DNA from: Heterodera schachtii
Taxonomy: Eukaryota; Nematoda; Chromadorea; Rhabditida; Heteroderidae
Assembly: GCA_023374025.1 (NCBI GenBank)
Contig: SIJG01000228.1
Span: forward strand, 1 to 64,000
Direction: 5' to 3'
DNA: 64,000 nucleotides
Of the stretch, positions 33,660-44,923 are shown piece after piece. The position numbers and the translations under genes are program-made. Under the pieces are notes generated by a model. It was not told the DNA's origin, did not search any database, and was given only the letters and a program-made list of their open reading frames with translations. Numbering within the stretch: position 1 is the first letter of the stretch; the number at the start of each line of letters is the position of its first letter.

Positions 33660-36594
33660 TCACTCACTAAACCAACGCCAAGCCTATTCGATAGCCCAGG
33701 TGTTTTTCTATTATTCTGCTAAATTTCAAAAAAACCCATTAAGTTTCAAAAAAGTTATGACCCGAGAAACTCAAAAAAAAAAAGCAAGTTTTCTTGAACA
33801 TTTTTGATCATAATTTTCTTTAAACTTAGCGAAAATTTTTGAAGTTTTGTATGCTAATAGAAATCACTTCGAGCCACAGAATGATATCAAAATTAGAAAA
33901 TTTTGTTGTTTTTGTGAAAAGTTATAGCAAAATTTTTATTTTATTTTAATGGTTTTTTGAGTAACGCCCATTTCACAACATTTTTATCAATTTTCTGATT
34001 TTTCCACTTATAATTATGTATAGATATGTTTTTCTCGGTCTACCTCAGTTCGGCCCCGGCACGATTCGGCCCCAGCGGCTTTTTGTCTATAACTTGTTTC
34101 TTTGTCAACAAAATTCAACATTGTTGGCATCATTCGAAAGCTCTAAGTGTCCTCTATTTGCCTGCAAAATTCTGAAAATTTCGTTAAGGTTTAAAAAAGT
34201 TATGGTCAGAAGAGTTCAAAAAACCAAATTTTCCACCTTTTTGGCCATAAATTTGTTCAAAATTGACGAAATTTTTTGGAAATTTGCAGGCTAATAGAGC
34301 ATCTGAAGGTCTTTCGAATGATATCAACAATGTTGGATTTGGATGACAAAAAAAAGTTATAAGCGAAATCCCGCTGGGGCCGAAACGTGCTGGGGCCGAA
34401 CTGACGGGTTCCGACATATAGTGTTGCAATAATTTTCAGTTTTTAACGGAAAAAAATGCAAATTTAATGGGGAATTTGGAGAAATGAAAGTTTTACAGAT
34501 TTTTACGGATAATTTCCGGAAGAAACAATTTAAAAATTTACAAACGAAGGTAAATTTTATTTTTTCCAAAAATCGTTCGCAAATGTCCCACGGTGGAAAG
34601 GAATCGGCAAATTTTGAAATCTCACTCTGATCAATGATCAATACAAGTAATGAGTTAAAAAAAGTTATGGTCAGAAGAGTTCAAAAAAACCAAATTTTCC
34701 AGAAATTGACCAATTTTTTTGAAATTTTGCAAGCTAATAGAGCATCTTATGAGCTTTCGAATAATACCAAGAATGTTGAATTTGGTTGACAGTGAAAAAA
34801 GTTATAGCCAAAAAGCCGCTGGGGCCGAATCGTGCAGGGGCCGAACTGAGCCGGTCCGGTTTTTCTCTCGCATTTTTGAACTTTTTGGTACATTTTTTAT
34901 GAGGTCCGGACAATCCGTCAGTGGAAGACAATCCGTCAGTAATGGACAATCCGTCAGTGGAAGACAATCCGTCAGTAATGGACAATCCGTCAGTGGATAA
35001 TCCGTCAGTGGACAATTTCATCAGCAAATTTTTTTTTGAGCAATGCTCAAAAACCTTGCGAAAATGATTGTTAAATTAAATAAATATAATTTCTTATAGA
35101 TTCTTAACATTTCTAGTTACTTTATATTTTAATTAATTGACTATCTTGAGAAATTATCATTTAAATCTTTAAAAAATGATTATTTCATATTAAATGACAA
35201 ATTATTAACTCAAATTTTTAGCGAATTAAATTAATTTTCATGATTTTAAATAAATTTGAGTATTTTAAAAATAAATTTGCTTATGGATTAGTTACTGACG
35301 GATTATCCACTGACGGATTGACCACTTACTGACGGATTGTCCACTGACGGATTGTCCACTGACGGATTGTCCGGGAGCCATTTTTTATTACTTATTTTGG
35401 TGTTTTTGAGAATTTATCGAACATTTCAATTCCCAGCCGGTGCCAATCTTTAAAACCACGGGTACTGTGTGAGTTAAAAACATTTCCGATTGGAGGCCCA
35501 AAAATTTGCTTGAAAATTTCGCAAACAAAAAAAAAATTTATCCAAAGGAAAAATGATCAAAGAGACAGCCAAAAAAGAAACAAATGAAAGGAGTGAAAAG
35601 AGCAGGAAAATGGAACAAAAAGAGAACAACAGAAATAATCATTGACGGAAAAAAATCATTCATTTTGCCAAATTTTTCAATTTCAATTTTTCTTGAAAAA
35701 TTTAAAAAATTTTCCCGTCAAAACACCCAAAAATTGGGCAACAGAAAATTGTAAATTGGACACTAGCGCTAAGACATTTTGAAAAACGCCTGAACTACTG
35801 GATAACATGTTGGACCTGGATTAAAATCCAGGCCCAGGAAAAATCCAGGCTTGGACTAAGGTTGATGTAGAGGCTCTATTGGACAACAAAAGTGTTCTTT
35901 TTTTAGTGCCCATTTACCGTATGCTTTGTCAACTGATCAAGAAATTGAGACAAATGATCAAAAGTTAGGCCAGCTCAGTTCGGCCCCGCACGGTTCGGCT
36001 CCAGCCCAGTTTTTGATCTATAACTTTTTTTGTCAACCAAATCAAACAATCTTGGTATCATTCGAAAGCTCATTACATACTCTATTAGCTTAACAAAAAG
36101 TAAAAAGATTTTCAAGCCCGGAAAAAATTTATGAAGAAAAACTTCAAAAAAAAATTTGATTTTTTCAGTTTTCATGTTTTAACTTTTTTGATAATTGTTT
36201 AATTGCCAAGCAATAGCTTAGAAAAAGTTTCTAAACACATTAAGCTTTCGAATGATAACAAGATTATTGGATTTGGAAGGAAAAAGTTCTGGTCAGAAAA
36301 TTGGCTGGGCCGAACCGTGCGGGGCCGAACTGAGGTAGACCGAGAGTTAGGCGTGAATGGCATTTGGACGCTAAAGCCAATTATGACGGCATAACTTTGT
36401 TCATTGTTAACCAAAATGTGCAAATTTGGTATCATTCGTTCAGTCATAAACCAAACTTTAAAAAATAAAACCATAAACAAAAAAATTAAGTTTCTTCTAA
36501 AAGATGCTATCGCTGGAGCTGGGAAACCTTAGTTTTCAAAATTGTCTACTAAATGTTTCTCTAATGACTATGGCGCCCAAAAGACTCATTCGCT
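33660..36594. repeat. Nested repeat region, no gene
   Basis: A composite of inverted repeats. CTCGGTCTACCTCAGTTCGG at 34035 is the inverse of the sequence ending at about 36347 (CCGAACTGAGGTAGACCGAG), which suggests one element of about 2.3 kb. Inside are smaller copies with TTCGGCCCC...CCAGCGG ends (about 34046-34405, 34810-34852, 35975-36337) and the dispersed GCATCATTCGAAAGCTC repeat. The element at 34901-35378 is nested within. Confidence 0.5.
34901..35378. mobile_element. TIR element with GACAATCCGTCAGTG minisatellite ends
   Basis: 478 bp, flanked by an exact 10-bp duplication CATTTTTTAT (34891-34900, 35379-35388). The left end has five to six tandem GACAATCCGTCAGTGGA units. The right end has the inverse (CACTGACGGATTGTC). 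No coding sequence. The 9-10 bp duplication is more like Mutator elements than hAT. Confidence 0.8.
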
Positions 36595-37954
36595 TCAAAG
36601 GTTAGCAAATGGCGAGATTGAAAATTCGCGAAAGACCCAAAAGTAGTCAGATGTTTTTTCCATGAAATCATTGATCATTTCTGCTGTGAGTTGCCCCTCT
36701 TTTTCTTTCTTTTGCCATTCGTCGTATTCCGTCTTTATTTCTGATGCCATTTTGATGCAAATTTTTAGCATTTCTTCCAATTCATTGTCAAATCTGTGCC
36801 GAAGTAAACCTTAATTTTTTTGTGATCATTTATTTGTTTTTAATTATTGGCAAGGATTTGTCAAAAGTGCCAAAAAAATACCCAAAAGTCTTTGTCCATT
36901 TATCTGTTGAGTTTCGTTTGCCGCTGAATCAATCGTTTCTTTCGCCATTTCAAAAACATTTTCATCGAATGTCATTCTCGAAAAGTCTTAATTTTTACCC
37001 GATTAGAGATTACGGGAATTACGGCTTTTGGACTCCCCGTAATGACGGATTACGGATTTCCGTAATTGAGAAAATTTACCGTAAACGATCATTGACGTGT
37101 CTACCCATTTCTCAAATTGGGTTTTTTTTGCCAACTTCGAACCGGACGTTTCGCATACTAAGCCAAAACTATCGTTTCGAAAAATATTTTAAAGACTTGA
37201 ATTTCAAATATTGCCAAAAAATCTGTCTTTTAATGTTTTTCAATAAAAATCAGTGCTTAAAGTTATTTTTTTGTTAAATTATTTATTTATAAAGCCAAAA
37301 ATTTCTTTTTAGACTACATAATTGTGCATAATTAATTGGCGAAATGTCCAGTTGTTGAAATGTCCGAATATCGCCCAAATTTCCTGTATCGGTAAGCCGG
37401 GACATGGATCAAAGAAATTATGCATGCAGCCCAAAAATAATTCTATAATTTTGTCCAAAAAAACCAAATTTTTTGATTATACTTCTATCTCTACCTGTTA
37501 TTTCGTAATTCAGGTCATTTTCATTCGTTAAGTCGATATTAGGAGATGATATCTCCTCATCATTATCCATGCCAAAAAACGATTTGGAAAATTTGTTTAA
37601 TAATCTAATAATACTTTTAAAATTCAAAACAATGGACCTAAAAATTACGAATTTATGTGCCTAAATTTGATACTGTACACATTACCGTATCTCCCCTACA
37701 GTTTGAAAGGTTGGCTTCACAACGGGCAACCCAAAGCGCACTCTAAGCAAATATTCGTACAAAATGTCCAAATAATGACGAAATTTGGCGCATTCATTGG
37801 CACTTTTTGTTGTTTTGGCATTGGCACAATGCCAATTGCTTTTCATCAAATACAGAAGGCCAAGGAAAGATTTGTTAACGGTCGGCAGTTCCGCTGCAGA
37901 ATTGTTAAAGTTTTTTTCATCTTCCAGAAAGGCGATAAACTGTCCATCATCCTC
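36595..37954 (-). pseudogene. Unrecognised protein, copy 2 (probably broken)
   Basis: Paralogue of the gene at 38309-38947. The first recognisable exon (37954 down to 37696) follows a TTTTAG acceptor and reads EDDGQFIAFLEDEKNFNNSA, LGLLYLMKSNWHCANAKTTK, LDILYEYLLRVRFGLPVVKP and then meets a stop. A C-terminal part (about 36815 down to 36595) reads RFDNELEEMLKICIKMASEI and ends FREFSISPFANL. A middle fragment at about 36976-36845 reads MTFDENVFEMAKETIDSAAN. The middle of the protein is not continuous, so it is either split by introns I cannot place or decayed. The shared core is WHCxNA...LYEYLxxV. Family and function are unknown to me. Confidence 0.5.
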
Positions 37955-38308
37955 CTAAAAATATATTAGTCCAAAAAATTAAAAACTTTAAAAGTAAAAA
38001 TTATTTTTTAAAGCCAAAAGAAATATGATCGGATTTTTAGGTTTTTTAGCTATGTTTTAAGTTTTGTTATCTAAATATATTTTGGCCTTTTAACACATAT
38101 CTGTCTCAATTTTCGAAAAAAGCGAAAAATTAGTCATTTAAAAAAATATAGTTTGGCCAATTTTCAGGATTTTAACTTTTTTTTATTAATAGGGATGGCA
38201 TTTTTTGGCAAATGCGGAAAATTCGTTGCACTTCTTGCGCCTGTTTTGCCATTTTTAATTTATATATATTGTTTTAAATGAATAAATCAAATAAAAGTTA
38301 AAATATTT

Positions 38309-38947
38309 TTATAAATTCACCAATTCACTAATGCCAAATGCTGGAGAATTCAAAATGATGTCATAAAAACTCGCGGCACTTTTTCCTGTTTTACGCTCTT
38401 TTTCCAATTTGACCCATTCTTTGGCTTTTTTGTACATTTTGGCCAACTTTTTGTCAAAATTTGCCCCCTCTTTTGCGCTTTCTGCGTTTGTTTCATATTT
38501 TACTTCATTTGTCAGATTAAATTCAACAAATTCGAATGTTTCTTTCAATTTTTGGGCATTTTCTTCGTTAATTAATTTGGAATCAATTAAAAAATTGTTG
38601 CAAATCCATGCCAAACGATCCAACACTTCAGCAAATGTTATTCCATATCGCTTGTTGAAAATTGGCATCGTAACTTCATGTCCGGCGTGAACTTTGACCA
38701 AATATTCGTATAAAACCGCCAAACATTTGCCAAAATATTCGCATTTGTCCTTGTCAAACCATTCGGGTGCCTTTTCATTGGCATTTTCACAATGCCAATC
38801 CCTTTTCAGGCGATATAAAACGCCAAGGCTTAGGCCATAAAATTGGGACAATGAATTTTTTATATGGACATCGTCGATGCCATTCTCCGTGCAGAAAGTG
38901 TCAAAACTGGCGGGTCCACGCACAAAAGCGACAAATGCGTCATTGTC
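38309..38947 (-). CDS. Unrecognised protein, copy 1 (last exon)
   Basis: Open frame of 212 codons from an acceptor (TTAATTAG at about 38955-38948) to a stop at 38309. It begins DNDAFVAFVRGPASFDTFCT and has LYRLKRDWHCENANEKAPEW, LAVLYEYLVKVHAGHEV, a lysine-rich stretch (KLAKMYKKAKEWVKLEKERK) and the C-terminus AFGISELVNL. It is predicted helical and mostly charged, with no transmembrane segment. An internal ATG at 38923 could be the start, but the frame continues upstream to the acceptor and the paralogue begins the same way (EDDGQFIAF), so an earlier exon is likely and not identified. It has no family I recognise. It lies on the opposite strand to the SIX array. Confidence 0.55.
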   Translation of the reverse strand, partial: DNDAFVAFVRGPASFDTFCTENGIDDVHIKNSLSQFYGLSLGVLYRLKRDWHCENANEKAPEWFDKDKCEYFGKCLAVLYEYLVKVHAGHEVTMPIFNKRYGITFAEVLDRLAWICNNFLIDSKLINEENAQKLKETFEFVEFNLTNEVKYETNAESAKEGANFDKKLAKMYKKAKEWVKLEKERKTGKSAASFYDIILNSPAFGISELVNL

Positions 38948-39444
38948 CTAATTAAGGGGTGATTAGGGAGCCACCTTTATGCAAATACTATTATAAGTCT
39001 TTTCAATTCGGCAACCTGGGTTTTTCCTGCATTTCCTGGATCTTTGTCCAGGAAATCCAGGTCAAGGTCCAGGCTAAACACGCAAAAACCTGGATTTCCT
39101 GGAAAAAATTTAGAATATATTTTATTTCAGATAACCAAATGTATTAATTGCGTTATCAAAAATGATTAAAATAAATTTAAAAACACATTAATAGTCCAGG
39201 CTTTTTTCAAAATGTCAAGCTCTAATTTATTTTATAAAATTACCAATTGTGAAGAAACAGTTGAAAAATAAAGAAATAAGCAGAAAAATAAAATAATTTT
39301 CATTTTAAAATTATAAATTATGAATTTGTGAATATTGAGATGGACGATTTCGACGATTTTGGTAAATTAACAGCCAATCAATTATTACTATTATAATGGG
39401 AATTAATCATTGAAAATAATATTTAATAATATATACGTATGTAT

Positions 39445-40207
39445 CAGGGATGGGCTTTCGCTTTCGCTTTCGCGTTTCGCTTTCGCATATTTCGCATTTT
39501 TTGGCACTTTCGCTTTCGCGTTTCGCGTTTCGCATTTTGGCGCGAAACGCGACTTTTACACCCCTAAGAATTGGATGCAATTCCCCTAAAATTTTTCAAA
39601 ATGTTACCTATAAATTGGCTAATTTTCAGTGAAAACTTGTTTATAAATGATCAGAATTTTTAATTTTTCCCCCGGCGGCGCCTATCGGCACCGCCGCGTC
39701 CCAAAACTCCTGTTTTTTCTTAGAGAAATGGCCCAAAATCGTAAAATTTAGTAATTTTTTGGTGAAAGTCTTTTCCCAGCGGCTCCAATCGGCACGCCGC
39801 GCCCCAAAACTTTTATTATTCCTTGGAAAAATGATAAAAAATCGCAAAATTTGATCATTTTATAGTGAAAATCTGTTAACAAATTCACTCAAAATTTCAA
39901 AAAATTTCTCGGCAGCGCCTACCGGCGCCGCCTGCCCCCTCTTACCAAAAAGTTTTTTGGAAAAAGCGCGCCTCAAAAAAGCTTCTTATTGATTTTTAAA
40001 ATTTGGAATAAAATTTTACAAAAAATATTTTTTGCTTTGTGATATTGACTATTAAAAAAGTTGTAGAAAAAATTTCGCTTTCGCGTTTCGCGTTTCGCAA
40101 TTTTGCATTTTTTGGAATTTCGCGTTTCGCATTTATTTTCATTTCGCATTTTTTACTTTCGCAAATTTCGCGTTTCGCATTTTATTTTCCGATTTGGCCC
40201 ATCCCTG
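39445..40207. mobile_element. hAT-like MITE with TTTCGC repeats
   Basis: 763 bp, beginning CAGGGATGGGC and ending GGCCCATCCCTG, exact 8-bp duplications GTATGTAT (39437-39444, 40208-40215). Ends are strings of CGCTTTCGCGTTTCGC. The inside has three copies of GGCGCCTATCGGCACCGCC-like sequence (about 39675, 39780, 39912). Confidence 0.88.
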
Positions 40208-40545
40208 GTATGTATATGTTATAGAAAATATGTGGCAGTCACCGAGCGCATAACAAATGATGCCATCCATCATCCTTCGCATATGAATATTTGTTAATTG
40301 TTCATTAATAAAAATAATTTGTTACGCATTATTTCTTAGTCTAAATAATTATTTTAATTTAAAAAATATAATTTTTTTTAAATTTTATTAATGATTTTTT
40401 TTTTCGTTAATTGAGAATGGCTTTGTTTTCAAATTTTGCATTTATGAGGCTTCGACAATATTCGACTTCTTCGACCATCGCCGAGCTGATTTACTAGTAC
40501 TGTTGTGAGAACAGCGTCTTTTACTTCATCTGCTGTTTTCTATTC

Positions 40546-40610
40546 GTCTCCAATTGATTTTCACCGTCCGTTTTTTTGCGTTCCTTTGCCCTCTTCTAAT
40601 GAATGACCGA
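40546..40610 (+). promoter_or_regulatory. Conserved upstream block, S8
   Basis: CGTCTCCAATTGATTTTCAC, CGTCCGTTTTTTTGCG, CCTTTGCCCTCTTC, AATGAATGACC, about 105 bp before exon 1. Confidence 0.5.
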
Positions 40611-40712
40611 CCACCTACCATTTATTCACAAATTAATCACATCCCAAGTCCTTTTATTTAAAAATAACCCCACATCCCATTAATAATTAATTAGTTTAAT
40701 TGCTTGTAAGCC

Positions 40713-43700
40713 ATGGATTGTTCCTCAAAAATTCCACTCCCTAATGAGCTTCTTTCCGAATTGGCCAATGCTTTTCGTTTCGATTTTCGTTGGTCCGTTC
40801 TCCGCGTTTCTTCCTCCATTTTTGATCACTTTCTCGCCAAAAGACAACAGAAAATTCTTCAAAATGTTGATTTGAAACTTCAACAGGTCAGTTCAAAACA
40901 GCAAATCTTTATAGAAATTTCTTCTCAAAAATTAAAAAAAAATTTTTTTTTTGAATGTACCAATAAAAAAATTGTTTTTTTCCCAAAAATAAGATTAATT
41001 TTTAAAATACTAAAAGATGATTCGAAGCCTATTTAGGTAATTTTTATACCCTTTAGGAAGATTTTTTGCAAAAGATAACCATTTTAAAAATTTTATTTCA
41101 TATTTTAATACATTTTGGGTAACACAGTACCAGTGCTGGAGCGCGACCGCGATTCGCGGCGTTTTTTTTTTGCGCGATCCGCGGTCGCGGCCGCGGCAAT
41201 TTGAATGCGCGGCCGCGGTTTTTTTTTTTTTGCGCGGTGCGCCGCGCATTTTTTATTGTAAAATTTTTATAAAGAAAATTTTTTGAAACGATTATTTTTT
41301 TGAATATTCAGAAGTAAATAAATTTTTTTGAAAACTTGGATTATTTTCTCAAAAATTCGTTTCAAAATACCAATTTTTCAATCGTCAGAGCTGACAAAAC
41401 CTTAAATTTTTCTTTAAAAAACTGACTCTACATCACAAAATAGGTCATTTTTTTACAAAATCCGGGACCGGGACTCCCGTTTTTCCGGGACTCCCGGTCC
41501 CGCTGGCTTGTCCAAAAAAGCCGGGACCGGGAGCCCCGGCAAAATCCCGGCTGGATCCAGGTCCCGTCCGGGCTCTAACCGCCACCAATAGTAACTCCCT
41601 CGTAGAAATCCGGCAAATTTTCAAATTAAATGTTCATTCTGATTTGATCAATTACTAGTTGGTTCTCATTCATTTTCAGGCTCTCAACTCGCATGGACAG
41701 CACGTGGAATTGGACAATTTTGGGCAACATTTGGCCAATTTTCAAAACAAAATGTCTCTGCCAATGTCCAATGTGCCAATACATGAAGCTGTGCTCGCGG
41801 CACGCGTTCTGATCAGCGTACATACGGTAGTCAAACAAATGGGGGGTGGCGGCATACGGTACCGAAATAACGGTAATAAGAGTTTCAAAAAAGCTGTTTA
41901 CGGGAATCCTTGTTTTTTCCTTATTACAGTACTGTAATTTACCCGCCCAAGTGATTTAACGTGCCAATATATACAGTATACATAAAAATATAAATATTTT
42001 ATAGGCTAAATTTTAAATTCTTAGCCAGGGAATGGATTTATATGTTTTTACATATATTTTTTTGCGCATATGCTATCATATTCGTTTGAAAAAAACTTTT
42101 CAAGAAAACTAAGATTTTTAGGTGCCGCCGAGAAAATTTTTAAATTTCAGTGCAATTTATTAACAGAATTTGCACAAAAATTGCTATTTTTCGAAAAAAA
42201 TTCAAAAAAAAAAATTTTCAGAAAATTTCAGAGTTTTTATCAAAAATTTCTGAAATGGGAATCCGTGCCATCCCTGCTGCTGGTGGGAATGTGAATTCTA
42301 AGTTTTCTTTTGTTGATTTTTTTAAAATTTTGACTTGTAGTCCCATAACAGGAAAGTACCAAAAGTATTATGTAACATTTTCAAGAATAAACTAATGGAC
42401 TTCGGAGCCCCGACATTTGCGGCCCCGACTTTTGCGGCCCGACATTTGCGGCCCCAGCCAATAACCGACATTTGCGGCCCGACTTTTGCGGCCTCAGCCA
42501 ATAACCGACATTTGCGGCCCCAAAATACTAATTTAAAAATTTAAGAAAAATTAACTACTTTTTATTTCATAAAATTTTTATCGAATCTATTATGATATGT
42601 TCTATATTTAACTATTTTTTGATCAACACAAGAATAATTACATACTAATCTCGTTAATAAGCGCATACATAAATAGGATTGGCATGGATTTCTTCGAACT
42701 TTCGATTTTTTTTGTCTTCGACATCTTCTACTATTCGAATTTTATATTAAAATAAGATGGGGCCTTGAGCAAGCCCAATTTTGTTGAAAAAAAGATAGAA
42801 TAATATTCATGTAAATTTTGAAAAGAAAAATTTGGTTAAAATTAAATAAATTGTTATTTTCAAATAACTATAATTATAGAGAAACCAGAAAGTGGTTAAT
42901 TTTTGTTAAATTTAAATTAGTATTTTGGGTGCCGCAAATGTCGATTTTCCATTGGGCCGCAAATGTCGGGCCGCAAATGTCGGGAAATAACCCTTAAGAA
43001 TGGGCCGCAAATGTCGGACCGCAAATGTCGGGCCGCAAAAGTCGGGCCGCAAATGTCGGTTATTGGCTGGGGCCGCAAATGTCGGGGCCGCAAATGTCGG
43101 GCCGCAAAAGTCGGGCCGCAAATGTCGGTTATTGGCTGGGGCCGCAAATGTCGGGGCCGCAAATGTCGGGCCGCAAATGTCTGGGCCGCAAATGTCGGGA
43201 CACGTGGACTTCATTAAGGGTAATTTCAATGAGTTGTACGCCTTTTTGGAAGGCCAAAAATTCCCACGACAAATTCATCCGAAACTGCAGAAAATTTGGT
43301 GGGACGTTCATTTTTTGGAGGCCGAACAAACGCTGGGGAAGAGGTGAAAATTGGAGATTAAATGAAAATTCTAAAACGAGTTTTTAAGCCCACTTACCCC
43401 AATTCAAAAATACAAAGTGCGCGAGAAGCATCCGTTGCCGGCGACAATTTGGGAGAAAAATGGCGTCTTTAAGGAAAATGAGGTGAAAATCAACTGATGA
43501 GAAGCATTTACTAGAGTTTGAAATTTTGAAAAAAAAGCGTGGACACCTGGATTTTTTGAAATTTGTTTGGAAAAGCAAACAAAAGGCTTAAAAAATCAAT
43601 TACTGGCCCTGGCTTTCCTGACAAAAATCCAGGAAAATCCAGCTCATTGTCAGTTATCCCCACCCCCTCATTTTTGTAGATGATACTGATTAATGAGTAC

Positions 43701-44923
43701 TTCACGAGAACCCAATACATTGCAGTGTCCCAGAAGTTGTTGCTGGCGCTAGTGACGGGCCTTTCGATGACGCTGAGTAATTTATTTAAAAATTGGTGAA
43801 AAACAATTAATTAATTGATTAATTAGCGCAGGGTGATTTAAATTCTATCTTCTTAACTTTCAACTAAAATTTCGCCAAATAATTAAGGGGCAGAGCTAAC
43901 TCATTAGTGTATTAATTAATGGGAGGGTAATTACTTAATTAGTTAGCTTGGCTTATCGACTCGCAATGTCTGCATTCTTATTGAACAATTCCTGAGAACA
44001 AACAAAAAATTAAAAATGCAACAAAATAAATAAATAATTTTTAAAATATGATTTTAGTTGCCAGTTGGTTCAAAAACCTACGATTGAAGCAGAAAAAGGC
44101 ACAGAGAATGAAAATGGTTGGTTTCGATGAAATCACAGGGGGAGAAAGTTTGGGCAAAATGGAAGGTACGAGTTCCGGCATTGGCACGCCCATATAAGCC
44201 GGGTGTTCGGTTCTAAACCCGAGCGGAAACTTATGCATGTCTAACGCTAATTTTAGACAGCTAAAGGAAGAAATGATAAAAGAAAGAAGAAATGGGTAAA
44301 TTTTTTGTCCTCGGGTGGAAACCGAACCCACGCCTACACCAACCAATCCATGGGCAGCTGCTCTACCACTGAGTTAACGAGATATAGATATCCCAAGCTT
44401 CCCGATGCAAATTTAATTTTTTCCATGAAACATGAAAAATTTTTAAAACTTTAAAATGAATGAGTGGAAATTTTAAACCATTTTTATTTATGTTAATGCA
44501 AATGATGCAAAACGAAAAAACTTGTAGACCCGCCCGTTGTGAGGATTTGGATTCAAAAAATTTCTCGGATAAAGCCGGATTATTCTGTAATTTTCAAAAA
44601 AAAATGGTTGGAATAAAGCGGTCTGGACGAAATTCCAAAAAATAAATCTTACTGTACAAAAATGAAACAACGCACATAAACATGCATAATTTTTTCATTG
44701 GAGATGGAGACATTAAAACAACTACCTAATTTTACATAAAATTCCACATTTTTAAACTAACAATTTTATGTGTTTTTTATTTAAAATTAATAATTCATTA
44801 ATTATTATCAACAAAATTAAGCTCTCTCACGCCAAAATGCCATCTGCTGAATTGGAAGAGAAAGATGAGGACGATCTTTTTGATGAAATGCCTCCATTCA
44901 CTAATTTGTTTTTGCTTAATTGA
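40713..44923 (+). CDS. S8: F-box-like/SIX homeodomain protein
   Basis: Seven intact exons: 40713-40886, 41680-41826, 43219-43343, 43389-43482, 43680-43776, 44058-44116, 44822-44923; 265 aa. Exon 1: PLPNELLSELANAFRFDFRW. SIX part: EAVLAARVLISVHT joined to GNFNELYAFLEGQKF, HPKLQKIWWDVHFLEAEQ. Homeodomain: LTPIQKYKVREKHPLPATIW to IASWFKNLRLKQKKAQRMKM. W48, F49, N51 and R53 are kept. In the middle helices DRWELAEATGL has become QKLLLALVTGL, so the fold may be loosened. Tail: EDDLFDEMPPFTNLFLLN. Intron 2 holds an 801-bp transposon ending only 14 nt before exon 3. An alternative reading without splicing intron 6 would stop soon after 44116. Confidence 0.78.
41131..41260. mobile_element. Fragment of the CG-rich MITE family
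   Basis: CAGTGCTGGAGCGCGACCGC and strings of GCGGTCGCGGCCGCGG match the left end of the element at 14963-15988. I find no right end or target duplication, so it is probably truncated. GC-rich palindromes (GGGACCGGGACTCCCG) at 41460-41570 may belong to another element. Confidence 0.55.
42404..43204. mobile_element. hAT-like TIR element with minisatellite ends (intron 2 of S8)
   Basis: 801 bp, beginning GGAGCCCCGACATTTGCGG and ending CCGCAAATGTCGGGACACG, exact 8-bp duplications TGGACTTC (42396-42403, 43205-43212). Tandem GACATTTGCGGCCC units sit in inverted orientation at both ends, plus the spacer AGCCAATAACC. The right target copy is followed by only ATTAAG before exon 3. Confidence 0.88.
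44307..44380 (-). ncRNA. tRNA-like element (intron 6 of S8)
   Basis: The minus strand has TTAACTCAGTGGTAGAGC and GTGGGTTCGGTTTCCACCC. It carries a few extra bases in the anticodon region compared with the S2 copy, so it is a relic. Confidence 0.5.

Larger units (their letters stand above)
38948..40712. other. Spacer before S8
   Basis: Holds worn CCTGGA/TCCAGG elements (38998-39210), the MITE at 39445-40207 and the conserved upstream block (40546-40610). A forward stretch at 39340-39360 reads MDDFDDF before a GTAAAT donor. It is too short to call. Confidence 0.45.

Noticed and set aside
42912..43387. Open frames on both strands with repeated GRKCRAANVG / HLRPDICGP units
   Set aside because: They come from the tandem GACATTTGCGGCCC array of the element at 42404-43204.
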